Positions 15,989-24,846 of a stretch of 58,970 nucleotides of DNA are shown here, one piece after another (positions within the stretch are counted from its first letter, which is position 1; every line of letters starts with the position of its first letter). Below the pieces are notes generated by a model. It did no database searches and was not told where the DNA came from. It saw only the letters and a list, made by a program, of their open reading frames with translations. The position numbers and the translations under genes are program-made. Source of the DNA: Gammaproteobacteria bacterium (GTDB lineage: Bacteria > Gemmatimonadota > Gemmatimonadetes > Longimicrobiales > Gaopeijiaceae); NCBI GenBank assembly GCA_028819075.1, contig JAPPMM010000010.1, positions 1-58,970 on the forward strand, in the 5' to 3' direction.

Positions 15989-16291
15989 ATGAGCAACGAG
16001 CAAATCGACGAGGTGGCGGACGCGGTGGCGGACCGGCTCGAAACGAGCGACGTGCTGGCGGACGCGGTGGCCGCGAAGCTGGGCGGGCAGATTCATGAGC
16101 TGCGGGGCCAATTCCTGGAGTTGAGCCACCAGTTGAAGGACGGATTTACCGCAGTCGACAACCGACTGGACGGCATAGAGGCAGCCGTTGCCGACCTCGG
16201 CAACCGCATGGAAGTGAACGAGCGTTTCCTGCGGCACTTCTACCGGGAGTTCGATGAGTTCAGGACACGGATGACCGGAACGGACCGATGA
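15989..16291 (+). CDS. Small coiled-coil protein
   Basis: 100 aa. Starts MSNEQIDEVADAVADRLETS; GGGAAGCAAGAG lies before the ATG. Residues 35-95 are predicted coiled coil with heptads (LRGQFLELSHQLKDGFTAVD, then RLDGIEAAVADLGNRMEVNE), ending in FLRHFYREFDEFRTRMTG. This resembles the small coiled-coil proteins often found beside toxin or mobile genes in bacteria. Its stop overlaps the next start by four bases (ATGA). The coding region at 32923-33282 is a distant analogue by composition only. Function unknown. Confidence 0.65.
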   Translation: MSNEQIDEVADAVADRLETSDVLADAVAAKLGGQIHELRGQFLELSHQLKDGFTAVDNRLDGIEAAVADLGNRMEVNERFLRHFYREFDEFRTRMTGTDR

Positions 16292-16461
16292 GTGGAAAAC
16301 GACGTGGAAATGTGGAGAAGCCCCGGAAGTACCGGAAGGGAATTGCCAGCCGACTACCGGGGCGGGTCGCGCGAGCCCTGCACCGATACCGGCCCGAACG
16401 GTCGGTCGGTCACGACAAGGAGACTCCCGCGTCGCGTGCCCGCGTTCAGGCTAGCATATAA
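16288..16461 (+). CDS. Small basic protein, coupled to the coiled-coil gene
   Basis: 57 aa, beginning MSGKRRGNVEKPRKYRKGIA, strongly basic along its length and therefore possibly nucleic-acid binding. The ATG overlaps the preceding stop (ATGA), which is the main evidence that the frame is used. TAA at 16459 lies in a TATAAT-like sequence. No family recognised. 16462-16675 contains no other gene; it is the upstream region of the signal peptidase. Confidence 0.5.
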   Translation: MSGKRRGNVEKPRKYRKGIASRLPGRVARALHRYRPERSVGHDKETPASRARVQASI

Positions 16462-16675
16462 TCGCCTTTCGATGCCCCAGAGCGGGCATCGGGGAGGGTA
16501 GGGGATGTGCGCACCCCGGACACCCTCCGCACCGGGTTGCTCCCCGTCCAACAGTCCTTGCAGAAAGGCCATTTCGACGGAGCCGAGTCGGGAACAGGTG
16601 TCCGTTGCCAGACCTAGGGCTCGGTCGCAGCTTGGTTTGCACGGGTATTGGATCATCCGTTAGTATCCTCCCGCC

Positions 16676-17383
16676 ATGCGAAAGAACAAGCCAGAGTTCC
16701 AAGGGCGAAGACCGTCGTTCAGGCGTTCGCTCGTCAGGACCGCGTGCCTCGTCTTCGGCCTTCTGACGGTCCGCGTCGTGGCGCTTCAGGCCTTCACCAT
16801 CACGTCCGGATCCATGGAGCCGACGTTGTCGGCGGGGGACTTCCTGCTCGTCAACAAGGCCGCGCTCGGCTCGCGGGTTCCGTTCACCGACATCCGCATC
16901 CCGGGCTACTCGGAGCCCGAGAGAGGGGAGATCCTGGTTTTCGATCCCCCGCACGAAGACAAGCTGACCGTCGTCAAGCGGCTTGTCGGTATGCCCGGCG
17001 ACACCTTGGAGATGCGGGATAAGACCTTGTACCTGAACGGGCGGGTGCTGGACGAACCATACGTGATGCACACCGAAGGGGAGTCCGGTTTCTCCGCGGC
17101 TCCGATGCTGTGGCAGCAGGAGATCCTGGTTGATGGTCCGAGGGAGAACTACCGGCCGACCCGCGACACATGGGGTCCCCTCGTGATCCCCGACGACCGC
17201 TACTTCATGCTCGGCGACAATCGGGACGCGAGTCTGGATTCGCGCACTTGGGGGCTTCTGGAGCGCTGGCGCTTCGAGGGACGGGTCATCGTGCGCTACT
17301 TCTCCTACAACCGGGATTCCTACCGGCCATTCCCGTTCATCCGCGAAATACGGTGGAGCCGGATCGGAACCCGACCCCAATGA
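16676..17383 (+). CDS. lepB: Signal peptidase I
   Basis: 235 aa. A membrane segment at about 19-38 is followed by box B FTITSGSMEPTLSAGDFLLV with nucleophile S46. Box D DKLTVVKRLVGMPGDTLEM has general base K101, and box E is YFMLGDNRDASLDSRTWG near 180. All boxes of the S26A serine/lysine protease are present. It cleaves signal peptides of exported proteins at the outer face of the inner membrane. This window encodes many secreted proteins. ATG 16676 has no strong ribosome site. A membrane protein gene follows 33 bases downstream. Confidence 0.95.
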   Translation: MRKNKPEFQGRRPSFRRSLVRTACLVFGLLTVRVVALQAFTITSGSMEPTLSAGDFLLVNKAALGSRVPFTDIRIPGYSEPERGEILVFDPPHEDKLTVVKRLVGMPGDTLEMRDKTLYLNGRVLDEPYVMHTEGESGFSAAPMLWQQEILVDGPRENYRPTRDTWGPLVIPDDRYFMLGDNRDASLDSRTWGLLERWRFEGRVIVRYFSYNRDSYRPFPFIREIRWSRIGTRPQ

Positions 17384-17416
17384 CCGCCGGCACGGTACGG
17401 CCTGTCGCCGCGCGAG

Positions 17417-18004
17417 GTGAACGAGTTGGAAGACCACTTGCGGGCGCATGTCGATCTGGAGTTGGAGTTGGACAAAGCCCTGACTCCCGCTCGCGCGCTT
17501 GCGCTGGCCCGGTACGCCATCGGCGAGCCGAAGACGCTTTCAAGGGAGTTCGCCAAGGCGGGCAAGCCGAGGTGGCGGCACCTGCTTCGCGCTGGCGGGG
17601 GGGTGTTCGCGGCGTCCTGGGTCCTGCCCGCCGTCGGTGACGCGACCGGGCACCTTCGGGGTTGGGAGGCTTTTCAACTCGCTCTCGAATGGGGAAATCC
17701 GGGCGAAACGCTGAGTGCGCTCAGCAGCGTTCTGGTGCTCCTCGCGCTGTTCCTGACCGGTCGCGTCCGTCGCGCGAAGCTCCGGTGGCTGACTTGGTGC
17801 GTGACGGGCGCGGGGGTGCTGAACCTTCTCTACTGGATCCCGTCGGGCGATCTAGCGGTCGGCTATTGGGCTTGGGCGGGCTCGTTCGTTTGCAGGGCGT
17901 CCGCTCTGTGGATGCGCGGCCGCGAGTGGGGGTCCGCCAAGTTGCAACCTGCTGCCTTCCGGCCAAGGCAGTTCGAGGGTCCAAGGGGATGGAATCTCTC
18001 CTAG
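17417..18004 (+). CDS. Membrane protein with N-terminal permease-prefix-like helix
   Basis: 195 aa from GTG 17417. The start (MNELEDHLRAHVDLELELDK, preceded in frame by LSPREV) resembles the short helical prefix domain found before permeases and anti-sigma-like membrane proteins (SPREVEELEDHLR). A start at an upstream CTG is possible. Four membrane segments follow: 56-75, 95-117 (LSALSSVLVLLALFLTG), 124-145 (LTWCVTGAGVLNLLYWI) and 147-165. Function not known. It is close behind lepB and may share its transcript. Confidence 0.6.
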   Translation: MNELEDHLRAHVDLELELDKALTPARALALARYAIGEPKTLSREFAKAGKPRWRHLLRAGGGVFAASWVLPAVGDATGHLRGWEAFQLALEWGNPGETLSALSSVLVLLALFLTGRVRRAKLRWLTWCVTGAGVLNLLYWIPSGDLAVGYWAWAGSFVCRASALWMRGREWGSAKLQPAAFRPRQFEGPRGWNLS

Positions 18005-18148
18005 CCAATCCGCCACTTCACGAGTGTCAGAGCGTCCGCCAGATCGGCGCTCAGAGCCACCCCAATTGATCTGAAAGTGCTCTGCGCTACGTTACTTGGT
18101 TCGCCCCCGGGCTTGGGGACTCGACCAACGCCTCTGGCTCGCACCGCC

Positions 18149-19105
18149 ATGTTCTTTACCGACATCCACGTTCGCGATTTCATCGAAGTGCTCGCAGCAC
18201 TCCCGAGTACACCGGCAGAGACTCGTGCGCACATCATGGGCGCATTCGGCGTGCTGGTCACCGGCGACGATCCGGTCGGATGGTGGGACGCCCTGACCCT
18301 CGACCGTGGTGAGGAGGGCGCTGCCAACGCCGTGGCTCAGTTGGTCATTTCGAAGGGCGGCAAGCGCGTGTTGGCTCTGATAAGAGCCGACGCCTCCGGT
18401 CGGAGCATCACGCCCAGAGCGGATGATTCGAAGCTGGTGAGACTCCTCTTCGACGATGCGATGGAAGATGTTCTGTACGATCAGTGGGGGTTGCAGTACG
18501 GCGTGTGTGAGTACTTCAAGGAGACGCAGGTGGTTCTGGAGGACGACGACCCCGACTTGCCGGAACCTGAAGACGAATACGATCTGAATGACCTTGAAGA
18601 GGACGAGAACGACACGGAGAACGGCCACGGCCTATCCGATCCGTTCTCAGGCGAGCCGCGGCCGAGCGCGCAGCGGGGAGCGAAATGGACCTTGGAACGG
18701 CTTCAGACTCCACCGAGAGGGTTTCTCCCGGTTCCAAGTGGCTGGAAGGAGAAGGACTTGGAGGACTTCCTGTGGGCTAACTGGGAGGCTGTTGACTTCG
18801 GCTTCGACCGCCCCATCTACCTCGTCGGGAAGCAGCAGCGCCTGAGCGACAGCAGCAGTGATCGGGTTGATCTCCTCGCCAAGGGCAAGTCGGGCGAGCG
18901 CATCGCAATCGAGCTGAAGATCGTTGAGGCACGACGGGGCGATTACACCCAGCTTACGTCCTACATGGGGAACATGGAGTCGAGCGGTGTACCCGCAGAC
19001 AAGGCGCGCGGCATCCTGGTCGCACCCTCCTTTTCGCAAAAGGTGCTCAACTCAGCGGGTATCGAGCCCCGGATCACCCTCCTCCGGTTCAACAGAGGGC
19101 CATAG
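18149..19105 (+). CDS. Protein with NucS-like PD-(D/E)xK nuclease domain
   Basis: 318 aa from ATG 18149 (MFFTDIHVRDFIEVL). Residues 1-125 form an uncharacterised helical domain. 126-165 is an acidic linker (VVLEDDDPDLPEPEDEYDLN). Residues 195-318 have the NucS/DUF91 pattern: EKDLEDFLWANWEAVDFGF, then DRVDLLAKGKSGERIAIELK with D241, E255 and K257 as the metal-binding nuclease triad, and GDYTQLTSYMG. NucS enzymes cut mismatched or branched DNA; stand-alone members may serve repair or defence. Length is larger than NucS itself because of the N-terminal domain. No partner gene is adjacent. Confidence 0.72.
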   Translation: MFFTDIHVRDFIEVLAALPSTPAETRAHIMGAFGVLVTGDDPVGWWDALTLDRGEEGAANAVAQLVISKGGKRVLALIRADASGRSITPRADDSKLVRLLFDDAMEDVLYDQWGLQYGVCEYFKETQVVLEDDDPDLPEPEDEYDLNDLEEDENDTENGHGLSDPFSGEPRPSAQRGAKWTLERLQTPPRGFLPVPSGWKEKDLEDFLWANWEAVDFGFDRPIYLVGKQQRLSDSSSDRVDLLAKGKSGERIAIELKIVEARRGDYTQLTSYMGNMESSGVPADKARGILVAPSFSQKVLNSAGIEPRITLLRFNRGP

Positions 19106-19239
19106 GAACAGTACACCTCCCCGTTCGGGTCGCGGACACCAGATCCCGCAGGACCGGGTCGGTGGGCCAGAGCGTCGAGGGTGGGCCGACAAGGGCTCCG
19201 CCCCGTCGACCCCGGTCGCGATGGCGCGAACGGCGCGCA

Positions 19240-19671
19240 TCATGATCCTAGTCCGAACATGCCAAAGTACTGGTCGAGAGCCTCGGCAAGTTGCGCGGGC
19301 GGGGCTGCGACTCCCTCGGTGCGCGCCCGTATCGCCGCTACGATGGCGACAACTGCCTCTTCGGATGTGCGTCCATTCCTGCAACGTGAACGCCGCGCGG
19401 GCCGTTCCCACGTTCGGAAAAACTCCGAGGGCTCTTCGTCATCGTCGAACCAGGAGCGGTGGAGTTGCAGGACATCGGGGTTCTCGGCGAGCAACCGGTT
19501 GTACTCCGCCTGCCAACGTTCAGGGGACTCGGGGTCCAGTACCGCCACGGCCTCCGCATTGTGCCTGTCATCCATCGGCACCAGAAGCCCGCCGTCATCG
19601 CAGCCAGCGGCCAGCAGGGCGAACGCAAACGCGACCAGCATCATCGGCGCGTCGTTCTGATTCTTCCTCAT
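19240..19671 (-). CDS. Hypothetical lipoprotein (paralogue of 25301-25747)
   Basis: 143 aa from ATG 19671, with GAGGAGAAGG before it. MRKNQNDAPMMLVAFAFALL is followed by lipobox LAAGCDDG, so it is probably lipid-anchored. The mature part has LDPESPERWQAEYNRLLAEN, LQLHRSWFDDDEEPSEFF and EAVVAIVAAIRARTEG. The paralogue shares most of these residues (about two thirds by eye), including the ending QYFGMFGLG / EYFGVFGRG. No known domain. Two diverged copies 6 kb apart with similar upstream DNA point to a segment duplication. Confidence 0.68.
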   Translation of the reverse strand: MRKNQNDAPMMLVAFAFALLAAGCDDGGLLVPMDDRHNAEAVAVLDPESPERWQAEYNRLLAENPDVLQLHRSWFDDDEEPSEFFRTWERPARRSRCRNGRTSEEAVVAIVAAIRARTEGVAAPPAQLAEALDQYFGMFGLGS

Positions 19672-20129
19672 CGCCTTCTCCTCCTCATCGGAACCGGAAG
19701 TTGCCGCTTGACCCGGATTGCGCCAACTCCCTCCTTGCCGCTCCAAGCTTCCGGTACACTACCAGCCTGCTGGACAGTCGCCAAGAGGACATCGCTTCCG
19801 AAACCGCGCGAGAATCTCGTCTGCGGAAGCCGTCATTCGTCTCGAAGACGTGAGATTCGCTTCCAGGAGGGCACGGCGAGCGTCCGTGCGCGCGCGAGCG
19901 ATAGCAGCAGGCTGCCCGGACCCGTGCTCACGATGACCAAGTCGTAGTCCGGCGAGCGGGTGGCGCTCGCTGGAAGACCCTCACCGTCGCCCAGCGGTGG
20001 CAGTGGACTCGGCACGGCGTGTCGGGACCCGTGACCCACCCGCCGCAATCCAGGGCCTTGCCGCCGCCGAATCCGTTCCGAGCACAGTGATGCTGTTCGT
20101 CCTCACCCATCAGAGCGCCGAACACCTCG
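19672..20129. other. Duplicated non-coding block, copy A
   Basis: The leader just upstream of the lipoprotein gene resembles that of its paralogue at 25748. About 310 bases later, 20045-20128 matches 25815-25898 (gccttgccgccgccgaatcc, then cacctcggttggctggtgg). In copy B these two parts are contiguous, so copy A appears to contain an insertion of about 300 bases. No gene is evident in it. Confidence 0.45.
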
Positions 20130-20454
20130 GTTGGCTGGTGGCGTCGCCCACCAGCTCGGCCGACATCCGGGACGCCATCGCCCAGCCAACGATCCGCCGG
20201 CTCCACGCATTGAGCACCACGGCGAGGTACAGCCAGCCAGCCCCTGCGCGCCCCGCGCGATGTCGGCGACCCAGAGCTCGTCGGGGCCTTCGGCCGAGAA
20301 GTCCCGGTTCACCAGGTCCTTCGCGCCGGCCTCCCGCTTCGTCGTGCCCGTCTTGAAGCGTCTGCGCGTCACGCCCTCGATGCCCAGTGCGCGCATCCGC
20401 GGATGGTTGGGATGTGCATTCCCGGACACCCTCCGCTGCGGCCCCGTCTATCAA
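20130..20454 (-). pseudogene. IS3-family orfB fragment, frameshifted
   Basis: On the minus strand HPNHPRMRALGIEGVTRRRF, KTGTTKREAGAKDLVNRDFS and EGPDELWVADI lead into a frame change, then GWLYLAVVLNAWSRRIVGWA and MSAELVGDA. This is the start of the DDE domain of an IS3-type orfB. The aspartate of LAVVLDAWSRR is replaced by N, the frame is broken and the C-terminal third is absent. It interrupts the duplicated block at 20128. Confidence 0.75.
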
Positions 20455-20494
20455 TCCCTGCGGGAAGGGCAGCGAGTGCGTCTTGGTTGGCGCA

Positions 20495-21022
20495 TCAACG
20501 TCCGGGTGGTGGTCGGATTCGAAAGTGAGGGGCCAGCCAGACCACGACGCCCCCAGACAGCAGGCACCACGGGCCGAACGTGAAGAAGTCGGAGTCGTAA
20601 CCCGCCAGCAGGAACGGCAGCGACGCGATGCGGAGGCCGAGCGCCGGACCGATCGCGCCGCCGAGGCTGACCGTCGCCCACGGCCCCATCTTGGCCAAGA
20701 CTGTGCGGAGCATCGTCGAGAACGCGCCGCGCCCGCTCCCGTCCGCCTTCAAACCCCACCGCAAGCCGACCAGCGCCAAAACCAGGAGCCAGAGCATCAG
20801 CGCCAGCCTGATCCAGCCATCGCCGGAGGAACGTGGAAAACCGAACGAGCGCTCCAGCCAGCCACCGGCCACCCGTTCGAACCAGTCGTCCATCGGATGG
20901 GCGAACAACTCGGAAGCGATCCAAAGGAGCACCCAGGCACCGAACAGAAAGCCGAATACGGGATGCACATCCCTGAACCGGGTCGTGCCGATCCGCTGGA
21001 CTCGGTTCCGGTCTTCCGACAT
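20495..21022 (-). CDS. Membrane protein of unknown function
   Basis: 175 aa from ATG 21022 (MSEDRNRVQRIGTTRFRDVH), with GAGGCGGGG directly upstream. Four membrane segments are visible: VFGFLFGAWVLLWIASELF, IRLALMLWLLVLALVGLRWG, VSLGGAIGPALGLRIASLPF and WCLLSGGVVVWLAPHF. A polar stretch between segments 1 and 2 contains HPMDDWFERVAGGWLERSFG. No family recognised. It is divergent from the barrel gene at 21375. Confidence 0.6.
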   Translation of the reverse strand: MSEDRNRVQRIGTTRFRDVHPVFGFLFGAWVLLWIASELFAHPMDDWFERVAGGWLERSFGFPRSSGDGWIRLALMLWLLVLALVGLRWGLKADGSGRGAFSTMLRTVLAKMGPWATVSLGGAIGPALGLRIASLPFLLAGYDSDFFTFGPWCLLSGGVVVWLAPHFRIRPPPGR

Positions 21023-21374
21023 CCCCGCCTCTCCGTGCGAATCAGCAAACCATGGTCTGGCGGACCGAGTCCCGACAGCCGATTTCCCCTTGTGGTCGGC
21101 AGTTGGCCGACGCGGCATCTCCAGGCAGCGAGCAAGGTGCAAACATGCGCCAAGGGTCGGGGACATGCAAGCGAAACGGAGACCCCAGCCAAGGCGCATC
21201 ACGGTTGCGCGAGCACCGTTGTCCGATTGATCCGTTGCCGGTCGAGGCACGGATCGGCCAGCGCTGGCGGAACCTCCGTCGCCACGGTTCCGTATGGCTT
21301 CGATCCGGAACTGGACGAGTTGCTGTTGACAAGGCCAGATCCCGAGGCACCGCCACCACCAGGAGGAGAACCGA
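21023..21374. other. Divergent intergenic region
   Basis: 352 bases between two genes that point away from each other. No gene was identified. It should hold both promoters; I cannot pick convincing boxes. GGAGGAG at about 21360 serves the barrel gene. Confidence 0.3.
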
Positions 21375-22013
21375 ATGGGCCGAATCGTGCTTGTGCTGAT
21401 CCTGTTCCCGACTCCGCTGGCCGCGGCCGCCCAGAAAGATGTCGGCGTCCGACTCGGGGTGGGCAACGCGAGCTTCGCCGTTCCCGGCCACATCGATTAC
21501 GATCCGTGTCCGCCAGAGACGGATTGTCCAGGTGGCGCAACCGACGCGGTTCGGGGGCTCATCCTCGGAGCCGACGTCGACCTCCCGGTCCCCAACTCCA
21601 GCGGTGCTCTCGGTCTTCGGATCGGTGCCGCCTACGCCCAGAAGGGGGGTGCGGGGTCTGGAAGGGACGCCGACGGAGAGCCCGACCGCGGCCGGACCCT
21701 CTCGACGAGCTACCTTCAGTTCTCGGCGCTGTTGCGCGCCCGGACATCTGGTCCGCAGTCCTTGGTCGTCCTCCTTGGCCCTTGGGTCGGGAAGCAGTTG
21801 TCGTGCGGAATCAAAGGCGATCTGGCGGTCGCGTGCGGGGTGGGCGACGCCGGAGTCGCCATGGGCGCAGGGGTGGAGATGGCGTTGCCCGGCAGTTCCG
21901 GTGCGAGTGTTGGCATGGAGGGGATCTACTACCGGGGCCTGAGGGAGCAGTCGGGCGACGAACGGACGAGGTTAGTGGCGGTCCAGGCGGGCTTCGTCTT
22001 CCCGCTCGGCTGA
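21375..22013 (+). CDS. Small outer-membrane beta-barrel protein
   Basis: 212 aa; CAGGAGGAG lies before ATG 21375. A signal peptide (MGRIVLVLILFPTPLAAAAQ) is followed by alternating strands such as LILGADVDLPVPNSSGALGL, LRIGAAYAQKGG, TSYLQFSALLRART, LVVLLGPWVGKQL and a last strand VQAGFVFPLG ending in a hydrophobic pattern. It resembles the PorT/outer-membrane beta-barrel domain family. The AYAQKGG motif and general plan also occur in the barrel at 29599-30234. The 3' end is duplicated at 9581. Role unknown; likely a surface or structural barrel. Confidence 0.78.
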   Translation: MGRIVLVLILFPTPLAAAAQKDVGVRLGVGNASFAVPGHIDYDPCPPETDCPGGATDAVRGLILGADVDLPVPNSSGALGLRIGAAYAQKGGAGSGRDADGEPDRGRTLSTSYLQFSALLRARTSGPQSLVVLLGPWVGKQLSCGIKGDLAVACGVGDAGVAMGAGVEMALPGSSGASVGMEGIYYRGLREQSGDERTRLVAVQAGFVFPLG

Positions 22014-22385
22014 CGGCTGTCGCGTCATGCATGTTCCACGCGGCCAACGCTGGCCTGGGACGGACCACGCCGCCCTCGGCTGCTGCTGCGAGGGTGTACG
22101 GAGCGTGGAGGCGGGCGAGATCGAGGCCACGGCCATGCAGCATCTCCCGAGGATGGCTGTGCCCGGCATCGTGGCCGTGGTCAAGTTCTTGACGACGGAC
22201 AGCAGATCTGAGAACACGCCCGGTCTTAACTTCGCACAAGACGGGGGTGATCTCGGTCACCGAGACGCCCGTTCTGGGGTTCGCCGTCCACCGCCGCGGA
22301 CTTGGCGTCTTGCGAATGCCGGGGATGGCCGGCGACGTTGTCGACGCCGAGCCATTGCAGGGTGCCTTCCCGCTAGGGATCCTGG
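22014..22385 (+). repeat. Duplicated block, copy B (non-coding part)
   Basis: This follows the barrel stop and matches 9775-10135. The conserved parts include ggccatgcagca(t/c)ctc, ggccgtggtc.a.ttcttgac.ac and gagccattgcagggtgcctt. Indels change all frames between the two copies, so the block is unlikely to be coding. Confidence 0.6.
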
Positions 22386-23069
22386 CAGCGACCCTTTAGG
22401 TCGATCCCAGATCAGCCCTCTCGTTCCTTGCGGCCCCGACCGCTTGGGACGCAGGGCGCAAGACATTCGCCTGCATGGGCTTCAACCGTCCTGTCGGTGC
22501 GCACGTCGAAAGCGCCGGAGTGCGCATCGGCACTCCACGTTTGCGCGGACGTATGCGGTCGTGACCCAAGGCACCGGAGGGTGCCAAGTCATCGGTGGAG
22601 GACTCCTGCGGGAACGCGGATGACACGGTCGGCTTCTCGTGGTGACGATCCGGGAAGCTCGTCGATTGCGCCCGTGTGCAGGTGCCGCTGCGGAGACGGG
22701 CCAGCGAAATCGACTCAGCCCGACAGGTCCGCACACCGAAGAGGTGCAACGCCCTTCTCGCGTCCCTTGCCCCAAGCCCCGGCGGAACAACTCGCCCAAC
22801 CTCCCTTGTTGTAGCGGAGGGACAAGGTGAGGAAGGCGCAGGTGCGCGCGAACCCTTGGACTTGCTTTTGAACGCGATCCGTCCAGCATCGTCCGGTTCG
22901 TTGATGTTGGACCCCCACGCCAAGCGTCCAGACGGGCGGCGTATCTCGCAGGTGCTAGGCCTACACGAGCTTCACCCGCCGCCCGCGCAGCGTGGAGGCG
23001 GATACACGTTCGGCGCGGCGAGCCAAGCCAAGAGTTGGAATCATCGGGCGTATAAAGGCCGGGGTTCTC
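22386..23069. other. No gene recognised
   Basis: Frames on both strands are open by chance of high GC, but none has protein-like composition, start signals or family motifs. Confidence 0.3.
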
Positions 23070-23400
23070 GGAAAGGCTCCAGCCATTTCAGGGCCGCGAG
23101 GTTCGCCATCTCAAGGCGGATTGGACCGCTCAGGGCGTTGCGCTGGAGGTGCAGATTATAGAGCGCCGTGAGGTTGCGGATCTCCGGCGCGGGATCGGCC
23201 CGCTCAGGTCCTTGCCGCCTAGATTCAGCGCCATCACCTGCACCTCCCAATCGGTGTTGACTCCGTACCAACTGCTCAGCGCCGCGTCCGTCGACCAGTG
23301 GTCCAGCCGCTTCCAGTTCAGGCCCTCTGCGGCGTGGCACAGGGTCGCTCCCCGACACGGCCTCATGGCCCGGATCGGCACCGGCGATCCCGCTGCCGTG
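23070..23400 (-). pseudogene. Leucine-rich repeat protein fragment
   Basis: In two minus frames: EGLNWKRLDHWSTDAALSSW, YGVNTDWEVQVMALNLGGKD and LSGPIP, then after a shift PEIRNLTALYNLHLQRNALS and GPIRLEMANLAALKWLEP. This is the module seen in the 41100-44774 protein (W...L..W.GV..D..G.V..L.L, then LSGPIPPELGxLxxLxxLxL). Start and end are missing and a frameshift lies between the halves, so it is a relic. Confidence 0.65.
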
Positions 23401-23547
23401 GCGCAACTGCAAGGTGGCCCGCGACATGCGGAACCGGCGGGTGTCCGGCGGAAGGGCGAAATCCATGCACATGCACCTCAACCACCGATGCAGACCCTTG
23501 GACCGACACCGGCGTCCCATCGGGGAAGGACGGACTTCGAGGCCCGA

Positions 23548-23904
23548 TCAGCTTCCCATCTTCAGGGTCCCGTCGATCACCGCGCCATCCTCCATCACGA
23601 TCCGTTGAGCGTCGACATCACCCTCCACGCGACCGGTGGCTCGCATCTTCAGCCGCGAAGAGACCGTCAGATTCCCCTCGACACGCCCCGAGACCACGGC
23701 GTCCTCGGCGGAGACATTGCCTCGAACCACGCCGTTCTTGCCGACGACAACAGCCGCTCCGGCTTCCATATCTCCTTCGACTCGGCCTTCGACGTGAATC
23801 GCGCCCGTGGTCTTGCAGTCGCCGACCACGGACATCCCCGGGCCGATGATCGAACTCTTGTCGCTCGATGGCGAGGCAGGCGGGGGGAAGCGTTTCTTCA
23901 ACAT
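23548..23904 (-). CDS. Bactofilin (polymer-forming cytoskeletal protein)
   Basis: 118 aa from ATG 23904 (MLKKRFPPPASPSSDKSSII). The core is a right-handed beta-helix of short hydrophobic repeats: MSVVGDCKTTGAIHVEGRVE, GDMEAGAAVVVGKNGVVRGN, VSAEDAVVSGRVEGNLTVSS and GRVEGDVDAQRIVMEDGAVI. Bactofilins polymerise without nucleotide into filaments that place envelope enzymes. Size is normal for the family. No M23 peptidase partner was found beside it. Confidence 0.88.
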   Translation of the reverse strand: MLKKRFPPPASPSSDKSSIIGPGMSVVGDCKTTGAIHVEGRVEGDMEAGAAVVVGKNGVVRGNVSAEDAVVSGRVEGNLTVSSRLKMRATGRVEGDVDAQRIVMEDGAVIDGTLKMGS

Positions 23905-24696
23905 CCTGGAGGCTGGCCGTTCGAGTTGAGTCTTGCAGTTTGCTCCGTCGGGCGTCCGGACGGGTTCACACCGCGATGCGCGCATCGCGCTCGTCGGCTC
24001 ACCAAGACACGGCGAGCACCGACGAACCTTCTTCGCACCAAGCCCAGCTTGGATCGGTCGTCACGGTCCTGGACCTAACCCGAAAGACCGGATACCCCAC
24101 CAGTTCGGCGGTCGGCGCGCGACTGTTCAACTCCTCCATCGGTCCCTCGAAGAGGAATACCAACGCAGATCCGGTGTCTGGATGACCACCGATGTTTCGA
24201 CCGGGATGCGCGCGACGATGTCCACGGGCTCCGTCCTGACTCGGACCGACGTGCGATTCACCTCTTTCCGGAGTGTAGGGTGCCAGTCAAAACTCGCGAT
24301 GAACCGGTTGGGCTAACGGAGGGCGAGATACGGACAACGCCTGCCCAACACCCCTCCCTCCGGTCAAGCTTGGTGAGGCCATCCCCGGCGGGACCGTCCT
24401 GATCCCGAGCCAGCGAGCTCACGAACCTGAAACCAGAAGCTACACCTTTGACGGCTGTTGCGGCAGGTCCGGCTCCCGAGCGCTCGCAGCGATGAGTCCG
24501 CTGGCGTGCGTTGGGGTTCATCGTGTTCCCGTTCGGGAATGTCCGGTACGACACCGGGATGACGGGATCCACGACCAAGCGCCCGCCAACGGCGATGCGG
24601 CCCGCATGGGCGGCGACCGGCTGGCGGAGAAGGCTTCTCTCCACGATACTTCGTCCGCGCAGATCGTGCAGTCCATCGAACGAGAGGAATCGAACG
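23905..24696. other. No gene recognised
   Basis: About 790 bases upstream of bactofilin on its strand. Weak open frames exist but none shows a family pattern. A short protein-like minus-strand stretch near 24110-24200 may be a remnant that I cannot place. Confidence 0.3.
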
Positions 24697-24846
24697 ATGG
24701 CACGCACGAAACGAAGTCGGCGCTCCTACGGCGCCGGAGAATGGGGCCGGAACCGGGTCAGGATTTTCCCGGACCCGAAGGCCGGCATGTTTCATCCGGG
24801 TTTGGCAAGTATCGTATATAATCCCCCTCGGAATCGGTCGAGCTGA
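24697..24846 (+). pseudogene. N-terminal stub of a tyrosine recombinase
   Basis: ATG 24697 with GAGAGG upstream begins MARTKRSRRSYGAGEWGRNR and VRIFPDPKAGMF. This is the usual start of a family of phage/ICE integrases (arm-binding region). After about 32 residues the frame runs into unrelated sequence near 24800 and stops at 24846, so all catalytic parts are gone. The break point is close to the start of the repeat at 24829. Confidence 0.5.
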
